Source: Bacteroidales bacterium | Lineage (GTDB): Bacteria > Bacteroidota > Bacteroidia > Bacteroidales > UBA932 | Assembly: GCA_017428945.1 (NCBI GenBank) | Contig: JAFRPW010000025.1 | Span: 35,324-99,323, forward strand | Direction: 5' to 3' | Length of the DNA: 64,000 nt | Shown: piece by piece, positions 9,386 to 16,903 of the stretch | Layout of the letters: every line of letters begins with the position of its first letter | Position numbering within the stretch: position 1 is the stretch's first letter | The notes under the pieces: model-generated | Seen by the model: only the letters and a program-made list of their open reading frames with translations | The model's database searches: none | Told to the model about the DNA's origin: nothing | Program-made: the position numbers and the translations under genes

Positions 9386-11065
9386 TTAAGGGGTGACGAC
9401 GGTTCCATTCGGGTTATACAGGGTTCCGGTATAGGTATATACTGCCGGGCCGACATAATAGAAGGTAAGTTCCTTGTTGGATTCTCCGGGCAGGCGGTAG
9501 TAATCCGGAGTGCCGGCATTGTTGAAGGACATCTCATGGAATGTACCGGATTCAACGGAGAGGAGGGATACGATGCACTTCTTCTCCGACTCCGGAGCGT
9601 CAATTCTGAACTGCTTCACAGGCACCACGGAGAAGTAGGTCTGAACTGAGGCGCCTGAGGGGATTTCAATGGCATCGGTAAGAGAATGGTCCGAGACAGC
9701 TGCGGCGTTTCCGTTATACTGGACGAACTTGAAGTTGGGGTTGTCAAGCACCAGGCGGAGAACGGTGTTGGATTCCGACTCGGTGGCCACTTCGATAACG
9801 GGTGAGAAGGCGGAGCGCAGCGAGGCGTCCGGGGTGTTGGTGATAATCACCTCCCCGTCGTGGTTCATATAGCCGTAGGATACTACAATGAAGCTTTCAT
9901 CCCAATTGGAGTAATCGCTGTCTGTGTCATATCTACGATATTCTTCACAAGCTTTAATCTTTGCAGCTGCCGGAGAGACGTAGTTGTAAGAGTAATCCAC
10001 TGCTGTGGCGGCTTCGGAATCCCAGGCGCTGACAGTGAGTGCGGAAAGGAGCAGCTCTCCGTTAGGAAGCGCAAGACCAGTAATCCTATGCTTATTGCAC
10101 GCGGCGAAAGAGATGAACTCGTCGGGGTTCGTAGGATGGGTGCTGGAATACTTGAGTGGAAGCGTGCGGTAACTTGCAGCTCCTCCCTTTTCTATATTAA
10201 AGGTTATGCTGAGGTTGTTCAGGACCTGAGGAAGGGCCAGAACGGTAAAGGTAAGAGACTTGGTCTGGGTAACATCCACACCCTCGCCGAAGCTCACGCT
10301 TATGCTGGTTGAAGCAGAAGAAATGCTGCCAAAGGTGGAAGCTCCGCCGTCTGCAAAGGCCGTGACGGCGAATGTGCCGGCGAGTTCACTTGTCGTTGAG
10401 GAAAGAGTGAAGGATTTGATTTTGAGGGTGATGTCATCCTGGCTCTTGAGGTTGAACTCAAATGCGGTGAATGCAGGGTAGAAGTCCATTGTAAAGTCCG
10501 AAGAGCCTTCGGTCACACCGGACTTGTCTGCCAGCATCCAAGCGCTGCTAAGGTCCGGCGTAAAGGTGGTGAGCGTGGATGTTGATGTCTTATGCTCTGC
10601 ATCATCAATCACGTTCTGCGTGGCAGGGATGCTAAGTCCCGTTGCGCTTGCAGAACCGGAACCGGACACGGTGATGGCGTGGGAGGGATAAATACCCCAG
10701 AAGTGGTGAGTACCACTACCCCACAAGAGGCCATCGGTTCCGGAAACAGCCAACTCTGCCGTAGACGTAGCGCCGGAAGCAGCGGGTGTACCGGATATGA
10801 CGTAATCCGCGTAATTGTCGCCGCCCTCCGTTTCTGCGAGGTCACTGGCGATGCGGATTATATCGTCCACTTTCCAGTCTATGCGTTCGCGTCCTGCATT
10901 GACAACGCCGCTGTACGAGGTTTTGGTAGCGGACTCTGCGCCGGTTACTGAGGTAATGGCTTTGAACCGGATGACTTTCCCGGTGTAATCTTTTTCACAA
11001 GATACCACTCCCAGCAGGCATATAGCCGCGAGGATGGGTATCAGAAGATGGAATGTTTTCTTCAT
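9386..11065 (-). CDS. Fimbrillin family lipoprotein
   Basis: A 559-residue lipoprotein with its lipobox at residues 20-23 (VVSC), followed by EKDYTGK. The N-terminal domain carries the characteristic fimbrillin pattern: ATKTSYSG, then RIDWKVDDIIRI, then a HHFWGIYP block. The rest is beta-rich sequence with many Ser, Thr and Gly. Fimbrillins of this kind are exported as lipoproteins, cleaved by a gingipain-like protease and polymerised by strand exchange on the cell surface (family knowledge). It is the first and most canonical of three such genes, 21 nt downstream of the 57-residue peptide gene, and is probably the main shaft subunit (inference). Confidence 0.82.
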   Translation of the reverse strand: MKKTFHLLIPILAAICLLGVVSCEKDYTGKVIRFKAITSVTGAESATKTSYSGVVNAGRERIDWKVDDIIRIASDLAETEGGDNYADYVISGTPAASGATSTAELAVSGTDGLLWGSGTHHFWGIYPSHAITVSGSGSASATGLSIPATQNVIDDAEHKTSTSTLTTFTPDLSSAWMLADKSGVTEGSSDFTMDFYPAFTAFEFNLKSQDDITLKIKSFTLSSTTSELAGTFAVTAFADGGASTFGSISSASTSISVSFGEGVDVTQTKSLTFTVLALPQVLNNLSITFNIEKGGAASYRTLPLKYSSTHPTNPDEFISFAACNKHRITGLALPNGELLLSALTVSAWDSEAATAVDYSYNYVSPAAAKIKACEEYRRYDTDSDYSNWDESFIVVSYGYMNHDGEVIITNTPDASLRSAFSPVIEVATESESNTVLRLVLDNPNFKFVQYNGNAAAVSDHSLTDAIEIPSGASVQTYFSVVPVKQFRIDAPESEKKCIVSLLSVESGTFHEMSFNNAGTPDYYRLPGESNKELTFYYVGPAVYTYTGTLYNPNGTVVTP

Positions 11066-11086
11066 ACGTCTTCTTTTTTTTAATTC

Positions 11087-11260
11087 CTACTCCCAGACCT
11101 GGTTGAACTGGGTGTCGGAAAAGTCATACGATTGCACCTCCTGGCCCTTGGTCTGGACCTTGGTGTCCTTGGTTACCACCGACCCTGCAAGGAAGTCTTC
11201 CTCCAGGAGCACGTCAACTGTGTTGAGCACACGAGGTGCCAGGTACTTTTTCATGTTCAT
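11087..11260 (-). CDS. Conserved-looking 57-residue peptide between upxY and fimbrillin genes
   Basis: An open frame of 57 codons from ATG at 11258-11260 to TAG at 11087-11089, with an alternative ATG two codons later. The peptide starts MNMKKYLAPRVL, has LLEEDFLAGSVV in the middle and ends in a polar, Gln-rich segment finishing NQVWE. It has no signal peptide, membrane helix or cysteine. Short proteins starting M-K-K-Y-x-x-P with a central L-A-G-S are, to my recollection, common in Bacteroidales genomes without a known function. It is 6 nt from the upxY gene and 21 nt from the fimbrillin gene, so it is part of the operon. No function is assigned. Confidence 0.6.
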   Translation of the reverse strand: MNMKKYLAPRVLNTVDVLLEEDFLAGSVVTKDTKVQTKGQEVQSYDFSDTQFNQVWE

Positions 11261-11266
11261 ATATAG

Positions 11267-11779
11267 TTACTTTTCAATTTTTTCCAACCAGGCGCGAGGG
11301 ACTCTTGCCCTGGCGTACAGGCAGTTCATGAGGCTTACCACCACGTAGAAGCGGCCCTGGAACTCCATTACGGTTCCTTCCACCCCGCGGAGGGAACCCT
11401 TGACCACGCGGACCCACTCTCCCAGCTGCAGGGGTGCGTCCACCAGGCCGCCTTCCTCCAGCGAGGCGTTGAACACGCGCCTGAAGTCGTCCATCTGCTT
11501 GTCCGGGACGGTCATGAGCTGGCGTGTTGCGCAGTCGAAGAGGTAGTCTGCCTTTACTCCCTGGAAGTGGATGAGGTCAAGGGCGTTGGCCCTTGTTGTG
11601 TGGATGAAGACGAAGTTCATCATGGCAGGCACCTCCACGGAACCTTTGCCGCGGGAGGACTTGCGCGTACGGGTGGGGACGAAGTTCTCCACGCCAAGAG
11701 CAGACAGACGGTCACGGACACCCAGTTCGGCTCCGTGACGAGTCTTTGCGACGTACCAGTATGCGTTTTGCCTTTCCAT
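11267..11779 (-). CDS. upxY: UpxY-type NusG-family transcription antiterminator
   Basis: A 170-residue protein with an N-terminal NGN domain (WYVAKTRHGAELGVRDRL ... NFVPTR) and a C-terminal KOW-like domain (VRVVKGSLRGVEGTVMEFQGRFYVVV). This matches the UpxY proteins of Bacteroides, specialised NusG paralogues that load on the untranslated leader of a surface polysaccharide operon and prevent early termination (established for B. fragilis capsule loci). Its start codon overlaps the stop of the priming transferase gene by one base. UpxY genes usually open capsule operons. Here the downstream genes are fimbrillins, so the operon it controls may include fimbriae, the divergent polysaccharide locus, or both. 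Confidence 0.85.
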   Translation of the reverse strand: MERQNAYWYVAKTRHGAELGVRDRLSALGVENFVPTRTRKSSRGKGSVEVPAMMNFVFIHTTRANALDLIHFQGVKADYLFDCATRQLMTVPDKQMDDFRRVFNASLEEGGLVDAPLQLGEWVRVVKGSLRGVEGTVMEFQGRFYVVVSLMNCLYARARVPRAWLEKIEK

Positions 11780-13080
11780 TAAAACTTCTTCCCGCTTACA
11801 ATGCTCAGGAACGTGAGGCCAAGGACCTTTGCGTCGAACCAGATGGAGTGGTTGCGTAGGTAATAGAGGTCCAGATCCAGGCGGGTGAGCATCTTTTCCA
11901 GGGTATCTGTGTATCCGTTGTATAATGTGGCGTAGCTTGTAACGCCCGGCCTTATCTGGTAAAGGTAGCGGTAGCGGGCGTTGTGCTCCATTATTTTATC
12001 TATATAGTATTGTCTTTCCGGACGATATCCAATGAAGGACATGTCTCCTTTGAAGACATTCCAGAGCTGGGGAAGCTCGTCAAGGTGATGGGCCCTGAGG
12101 AAGCGTCCGGTGCGGGTAAGGCGGGGATCCTCCTCTCCGGAGTAGAGGGCGGGGGAGCCGTCAGCTTCCGCATCCAGGCGCATGGAGCGGAACTTGTAAA
12201 TCCGGAATGGCTTTCCGCCGCGGCCTATGCGCTCCTGCGCAAAGATTGCGGGACCGCCGTCTTCGCGGCGCACCATGATGGCGCAGATGGCAATTATGGG
12301 GCTGAATATGAGAAGGAGCACACCGGAAAGGGCGATGTCAAAGCTGCGCTTTAGAGCGTGGCCCATGAGGGACATGCCGTCCCGCTGAGGCTTTTCTTCC
12401 ACCGCGGAGCCGTCAGAGGACTTTATCTCGGCGATGGTCTTTGGGAAGAAGAGGCCGTCTATGCCGCCCAGCTGCCACTGGAGGCGGACCATGTCTTCGT
12501 CTGTGCGGCAGAAATAGATTACGAGGTCGTGAATAACGCGGCCGGACATGGAAGGATCTGTAGTTACAAGGCCCACTACATCATAGCCTTCGCGTGTGAG
12601 TTCCTCGGACATGAGGATGGAAGGCTCATCCGTGCCGTAAACCAGGGCACTGCTGCGTGAGGCTTTTGCCTTGATGTCCGTATGCTTGAGGAGCAGACGG
12701 GCAGAGAGGCGGAGATACAGGAGCACGCCTGCGGTGAGGATGGCGTCCGCCATTATTGCTATGATGGCGTGTGTGAGCGGAATGCTGATGAGGCCCACCA
12801 GCATGGCTACGGTAAGAAGCGCCTCTTTTACCAGGATGGTGAGGCAGGTCTTGGCCATGGAGCGAACCGTGGCAAAGCTGCGTACTTCCTTGTGGGACGA
12901 TGTTAGGAGCATACCGGTGGACATTCCCACAGCGGCGGCGCCTAACCATTTGAAAACCAACAGGGTGAAACCAGGAATCGGATCCGACAGCCAGCGCACC
13001 AGGAGGATGGTGAGAAGGGACGCCAGCATGGACAACAGGAGGTCCTGCAGGAATACCATTCTTGCCCTTTGGTGGTGCAT
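11779..13080 (-). CDS. Priming undecaprenyl-phosphate sugar-phosphate transferase
   Basis: A 433-residue polyprenyl-phosphate sugar transferase of the WcaJ/WbaP type. Five N-terminal membrane helices (residues about 15-130) precede a cytoplasmic CoA-binding-like domain and a C-terminal bacterial sugar transferase domain (about 245-433). The latter starts KRSFDIALSGVLLLIFSPI and has the signatures FAQERIGRGGKPFRIYKFRSM, LDELPQLWNVFKGDMSFIGYRPE and IRPGVTSYA. It attaches the first sugar phosphate to undecaprenyl phosphate and so starts the repeat unit exported by the Wzx/Wzy system. The ATG at 13078-13080 was chosen over an upstream TTG at 13099-13101. No other priming enzyme is visible in the divergent polysaccharide locus, so this is very likely its initiator. 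Confidence 0.88.
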   Translation of the reverse strand: MHHQRARMVFLQDLLLSMLASLLTILLVRWLSDPIPGFTLLVFKWLGAAAVGMSTGMLLTSSHKEVRSFATVRSMAKTCLTILVKEALLTVAMLVGLISIPLTHAIIAIMADAILTAGVLLYLRLSARLLLKHTDIKAKASRSSALVYGTDEPSILMSEELTREGYDVVGLVTTDPSMSGRVIHDLVIYFCRTDEDMVRLQWQLGGIDGLFFPKTIAEIKSSDGSAVEEKPQRDGMSLMGHALKRSFDIALSGVLLLIFSPIIAICAIMVRREDGGPAIFAQERIGRGGKPFRIYKFRSMRLDAEADGSPALYSGEEDPRLTRTGRFLRAHHLDELPQLWNVFKGDMSFIGYRPERQYYIDKIMEHNARYRYLYQIRPGVTSYATLYNGYTDTLEKMLTRLDLDLYYLRNHSIWFDAKVLGLTFLSIVSGKKF

Positions 13081-13155
13081 TATGTTGCTGTCTTCTTTCA
13101 AGTGGCTGATAATTAATAATTTACCCCCCCTAGTGGTTTCCTTTTAATTAAAGTA

Positions 13156-13173
13156 TGTGCGTACGTACGCACA
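13156..13173. promoter_or_regulatory. Perfect 18-bp palindrome in the priming-transferase leader
   Basis: TGTGCGTACGTACGCACA is identical to its reverse complement. It begins 13 nt downstream of the -7 element of the minus-strand promoter at 13187-13218, so it lies just past the expected transcription start. It could be an operator for a dimeric regulator or fold in the nascent leader RNA where UpxY-type proteins load. A G7 tract (complement of 13124-13130) lies further down the same leader. Confidence 0.5.
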
Positions 13174-13186
13174 AGTTTACAAATCG

Positions 13187-13218
13187 CAAAGTTACCCCAT
13201 TTTGGAAAACTATGCAAA
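13187..13218 (-). promoter_or_regulatory. Bacteroidetes promoter of the priming transferase-upxY-fimbrillin operon
   Basis: Read on the minus strand, TTTG (complement of 13215-13218) is followed by exactly 20 nt and then TAACTTTG (complement of 13187-13194), a full match to the Bacteroides consensus. The leader to the ATG at 13080 would be about 100 nt, long enough for a UpxY-responsive leader. Confidence 0.7.
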
Positions 13219-13288
13219 TCGTGATAATAATTATTTTTAGAATTCGTTTCGCGGGGTTTCGTTTCTATTTCATTTGAAAAATTTTTAC

Positions 13289-13296
13289 TATATTTG
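13289..13296 (+). promoter_or_regulatory. Probable -7 element of the outer-membrane protein operon
   Basis: TATATTTG matches the TAnnTTTG -7 consensus about 100 nt upstream of the 13398 start. A TTTG at 13273-13276 is only 12 nt away, too close for a normal -33 element, so the upstream part of the promoter is not resolved. Confidence 0.4.
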
Positions 13297-13397
13297 CATC
13301 GGAAATGAAATCGCATTTCTATACTTTTTCTGTCCCGGGCTACAAACTGTAACCCCGGCGGCGGAGCCGTTTTCCAGATTTCTGATATTATAACATA

Positions 13398-14096
13398 ATG
13401 AAAAAGACTGTTTTAACTGGTCTTATCCTCTTATTCGGGGGGTTGACTCTTGTAGCCCAATCCGGCCAATACAGCCATGAGGGACACTTCTACGCAGGTA
13501 TTCAGCAGGGCCCCATGCTAAACATCTACGAGAATTATTTCTCTTACGTAGAGAACAAAAAGCCACTGGACCTAATTACTTTCCAGGCTGCCCTTGTAGG
13601 CGGTTACGATGTGAACGAGATGTTCGGAGTAAGGCTGACGGCCGGCTATGCGAAGAATGCCGCCGCGTGCAATACCCATAATACATCCGCGCACGGTTTC
13701 TACCCTTACACTTTCAGCAGCATCAATGTCTTTGCAGACGCCATCCTTGACCTTCAGGGCATGTCTGACAGGCTCACTGCTTTCCGCATCAAACTGTACG
13801 GTGGTCTTGGCCTTGGTCATTCTTTCAACATGACGGATTCCCAGCACCCCTGGCAGGCGGTGCAGGATCCAAGCACGGCTTTCGGTTTCCGTTTAGGAGG
13901 AATTGCAGAGTATAATATCTTTGAGAATTTCGCCATGTATCTGGATGTCTGTGGCGAGGCTTATTCAGATGAATACAACGGTCTTCTGCCCTCTCTCAAA
14001 GACCAGACAGACGTTTACGAGGGATATGGCGGATTCCCCTTCGACCTTCGCGGTCTTATTTCTATTGGCTTTATTTACAGGTTCGGACAATTCTGA
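13398..14096 (+). CDS. Small outer-membrane beta-barrel protein
   Basis: A 232-residue protein with an N-terminal signal peptide (MKKTVLTGLILLFGGLTLVAQ). The rest has alternating aromatic/polar strands, frequent glycine turns and a C-terminal strand ending in an aromatic residue (ISIGFIYRFGQF), all typical of an eight-stranded OmpA/OmpW-like barrel. It ends 2 nt before the OmpA-family gene, so the two are one transcription unit. No catalytic motif is visible. Probable role: structural or adhesive outer-membrane protein (inference). Confidence 0.7.
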   Translation: MKKTVLTGLILLFGGLTLVAQSGQYSHEGHFYAGIQQGPMLNIYENYFSYVENKKPLDLITFQAALVGGYDVNEMFGVRLTAGYAKNAAACNTHNTSAHGFYPYTFSSINVFADAILDLQGMSDRLTAFRIKLYGGLGLGHSFNMTDSQHPWQAVQDPSTAFGFRLGGIAEYNIFENFAMYLDVCGEAYSDEYNGLLPSLKDQTDVYEGYGGFPFDLRGLISIGFIYRFGQF

Positions 14097-14098
14097 AT

Positions 14099-15241
14099 AT
14101 GAAAACGAAATTTATATTTTTGGCAGCGGCACTGATGTCGCTTGGTTTCATTGCATCGGCCCAGGAAGAAAGAGACGACCGGTGGGTGTTTGTCGGTACT
14201 GGTATCGGCATGAATGTAGGTTTTGACGGCCAGCAGTTCTACGACCGCGAGAATTCCCATGTGGGCGCAGGTCTGGCCAATGACTCTTACTTTGGATACA
14301 TGTTCAGCGACTGGGGCGGCTTCAGGGTTGGTTTCCAGGGCCTGAGCATCTCCAACAAGTTCACTGACTTCGGCAGCAAGAGGTACGAGTACCTGCACGC
14401 CGACATGCTCATCAGAGCGGGTAAAAGCGTCCTCCCGTATGTTCACATCGGCCTTGGACGTATAGACAACTTCGCCTTTGGCGGCGGCGCCGGCGTTATG
14501 TTCCCTATATATATCACCAAGCGTATTGCAATTGTGCCCGATATCAAGGCCACCGCATTTAACAACCGCATTTTCGCGGGGGCAAAGAACCTGCCGTCGG
14601 CAACCGTCAGCGCTACTCTGGGTATCAGCGTTAACCTGTGGAAGAACCCTGGCAAGAAGGTTAAAGAACTGCAGGCGGAGGTGAACTCCCAGAAGGAAGT
14701 ACTGCAGGAGCAGCAGAAGAGCCTGAGGGCGAAGGATGAAGCCCTGAAGGCAAAGGACGAGGCCCTGAGAGCCCAGGAGGAGGCAACGCGCCAGGCCCTC
14801 CAGAACATCCAGAGGCCTGATATCGTCCGCGACACCGTCCTGGTCACCAGGATCCAGCACGACACCATCGTGGTCAACAACGTTACCATGGTGCCCAACG
14901 AGATTATCACCACCATGCATGCCGACGCCCTGTTCGACACAGCGTCCGACGTCATCAAGACCGACTACTACTCCCAGCTTGAGGCAGTCGTCACCTGGAT
15001 GAAGGAGCACCCTGACGTGGGCATCATCGTCGAGGGTCACACTGACAACGTGGGCAGCAAGGACTTCAACATGAACCTGTCTCTGCGCCGTGCCCAGAGC
15101 GTGAAGACCTTCCTTGTACGCCGCGGCATACGTCCTTCGCTCATCACCATTGAAGGTTACGGCTTCTCAAGGCCTGTTGCAGACAACAAGACCGAGGAAG
15201 GCCGCCAGCAGAACAGACGAGTGGAGGTGAGAGTACGGTAA
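14099..15241 (+). CDS. OmpA-family outer-membrane protein with coiled-coil linker
   Basis: A 380-residue protein. Residues 1-21 are a signal peptide ending ASA, and about 25-180 form a beta-barrel. Residues about 190-235 form a charged coiled coil with short repeats (SLRAKDEALKAKDEALRAQEE), and about 270-380 are an OmpA/MotB peptidoglycan-binding domain (LFDTASDVIKTDY, VEGHTDNVGSKDFNMNLSLRRA, GYGFSRPVADNKTEEGRQQNRRVEV). The OmpA domain anchors the outer membrane to the cell wall. The coiled coil is unusually long and may span part of the periplasm. The gene follows the small barrel gene by 2 nt and lies directly upstream of the polysaccharide locus. Confidence 0.88.
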   Translation: MKTKFIFLAAALMSLGFIASAQEERDDRWVFVGTGIGMNVGFDGQQFYDRENSHVGAGLANDSYFGYMFSDWGGFRVGFQGLSISNKFTDFGSKRYEYLHADMLIRAGKSVLPYVHIGLGRIDNFAFGGGAGVMFPIYITKRIAIVPDIKATAFNNRIFAGAKNLPSATVSATLGISVNLWKNPGKKVKELQAEVNSQKEVLQEQQKSLRAKDEALKAKDEALRAQEEATRQALQNIQRPDIVRDTVLVTRIQHDTIVVNNVTMVPNEIITTMHADALFDTASDVIKTDYYSQLEAVVTWMKEHPDVGIIVEGHTDNVGSKDFNMNLSLRRAQSVKTFLVRRGIRPSLITIEGYGFSRPVADNKTEEGRQQNRRVEVRVR

Positions 15242-15295
15242 ATCACAGAGTTGTTTCGCTTCTCTATAGAACGGACATACTGACTATATCAAGTA

Positions 15296-15333
15296 CCCGG
15301 AGGCGAATGCCGCACAAGGCTTTGCCCTCCGGG
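15296..15333 (+). terminator. GC-rich hairpin between ompA-like gene and polysaccharide locus
   Basis: CCCGGAGG (15296-15303) pairs perfectly with CCTCCGGG (15326-15333), with an inner GCC/GGC stem. It lacks an immediate U tract, although seven T occur about 22 nt further on. It may terminate the OmpA transcript, or be a structured leader of the polysaccharide operon whose read-through depends on the nearby UpxY. No TAnnTTTG promoter was found in 15242-15367. Confidence 0.45.
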
Positions 15334-15367
15334 CTACTGATTGTTAACGGAGAGGTTTTTTTACGAG

Positions 15368-16903
15368 ATGAGCGAGAACAGGCAACTGGCCAGAAACGTT
15401 TTTTTTAACTGCGGCACTTTTTTTATAAACTTGTGCCTGTCCTTCTTCCTGTCTCCATATCTGATACGGACGGTGGGAAAGGAAGCTTATGGGTTTTACC
15501 CGCTCATCAGCAATATAATCGGTTATTCCAGCATAATCTCTTCTGCTATCGGGTCTATGGCAGGCCGTTTCATTACAATGTCCTATTACAAGAGGGATTA
15601 CAAAGAGGCCCAATCTTATTTTAACTCTGTCTTCTTTTCCAATATCGTCCTTTCTGCTTTCTTCGCAGTCCTGACGCTGGTTGGCATTTTTATCCTTCCC
15701 AGGATTCTTCAAATCCCGGATTATCTGCTTTCCGACGTAAAATGGATGTTTGGGTTGTCAGGTTTTGCGATGATCATAGGGCTGTGTTTTGGGATTATGG
15801 GCATAGGGACATATTTAAAGAACCGTATAGATTTGTCATCGATGACTGACCTGGGTTCACATATTGTGAGCGCCCTTGTCATTATCTTGCTGTTTGCCTT
15901 TTTCAATCCAACAGTAGCTTATGTATCAGTAGCCGCCTTGAGTGCAGCCGTCTTTACCATGGTTGTTAATTTCCATTGGAAGCGGCGGTTCTTACCAGAG
16001 TTTTCAGTACGGCCTTTTTCAGATCACAGCCTCCCCAAGATAAAACAACTGATTACTTCTGGAATCTGGAATTCTGTCAATCAGCTCAGCAACGTACTAC
16101 TTACACAATTGGACTTGCTCATAAGCAATATCTTCATCAGCGCAAGCGTAACCGGTGATTATGCACTCGTTAAAATAATCCCCAACTTCATGTATTCGTT
16201 TCTTGCAGTCCTCTCTGGGTCTTTTACTGCATCTTTCAATATACTCTATGCAAAGGGAGAACTTGAGAAGTTGACTCAGGAACTTCAGAAAGCAATTAAG
16301 ATAGTAGGTTACATTGCGTGTCTTCCTCTTGGGTTCATACTGGTATTTGCTAAAGATTTTTTCAGTCTGTGGGTTCCTTCGGCGGACGCCGGATTCCTTG
16401 CAGGGTTGTCATTTCTGACCATTCTTCCTATGATTTTTGGCGCCAGTATCAATCCGGTTTTCGGAGTGTTCACTATCACAAATAAACTAAGGGTCCCTTC
16501 ATTAGTTCTTCTTGGAGCTGGAATCCTGAATACTACTGCCATTTTTATTCTGCTTAAGACCACGTCTTTGGGTATTTGGGCAATAGTAATAGTCGGTGCC
16601 ATTCAACACGCTTTGAGGAATTTCTTCTTTAGCCCTACGTACGCAGCACACTGTCTCAAATTGAAATGGTACACGTTCTACGCCAATATATTAAGATGCT
16701 GTATAGGGCTTGGTATTACCGCCGGCGTCGGTCTTCTTGTAAAACAGATTCTATCCGGTGATTCCTGGGCACTTTTGATTGCTGAAGGGATTCTTGTTGT
16801 GATGATTTCCGGGGCAGCCAATTTATTTATCGTTCTGAAACGTTCTGACAGGGAATACCTGGTCAGTTGGATAAAGAGCCATCTCGCATACGATGAAAAT
16901 TAA
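15368..16903 (+). CDS. Wzx-type polysaccharide flippase
   Basis: A 511-residue integral membrane protein with about 12-14 hydrophobic helices, starting RNVFFNCGTFFINLCLSFFLSPYLIRTVG, which is typical of the MATE/polysaccharide-transporter superfamily. It would flip the undecaprenyl-linked repeat unit from the cytoplasmic to the periplasmic face. The ATG at 15368 is preferred to an upstream TTG at 15341. It is the first gene of the plus-strand locus and overlaps the radical SAM gene by 11 nt. A Wzy-like polymerase, Wza and Wzc in the same operon make this a Wzx/Wzy-dependent pathway. Confidence 0.85.
   Translation: MSENRQLARNVFFNCGTFFINLCLSFFLSPYLIRTVGKEAYGFYPLISNIIGYSSIISSAIGSMAGRFITMSYYKRDYKEAQSYFNSVFFSNIVLSAFFAVLTLVGIFILPRILQIPDYLLSDVKWMFGLSGFAMIIGLCFGIMGIGTYLKNRIDLSSMTDLGSHIVSALVIILLFAFFNPTVAYVSVAALSAAVFTMVVNFHWKRRFLPEFSVRPFSDHSLPKIKQLITSGIWNSVNQLSNVLLTQLDLLISNIFISASVTGDYALVKIIPNFMYSFLAVLSGSFTASFNILYAKGELEKLTQELQKAIKIVGYIACLPLGFILVFAKDFFSLWVPSADAGFLAGLSFLTILPMIFGASINPVFGVFTITNKLRVPSLVLLGAGILNTTAIFILLKTTSLGIWAIVIVGAIQHALRNFFFSPTYAAHCLKLKWYTFYANILRCCIGLGITAGVGLLVKQILSGDSWALLIAEGILVVMISGAANLFIVLKRSDREYLVSWIKSHLAYDEN

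Noticed and set aside
13156-13173. Inverted repeat of an invertible (phase-variable) capsule promoter
   Set aside because: An invertible promoter needs two separated inverted repeats flanking it. Only one palindrome was found, and no second copy occurs in 13100-13400.
14075-15040. Long minus-strand frame opposite the OmpA gene
   Set aside because: It is antisense to a clear OmpA-family gene, has no recognisable domain and arises from codon bias.
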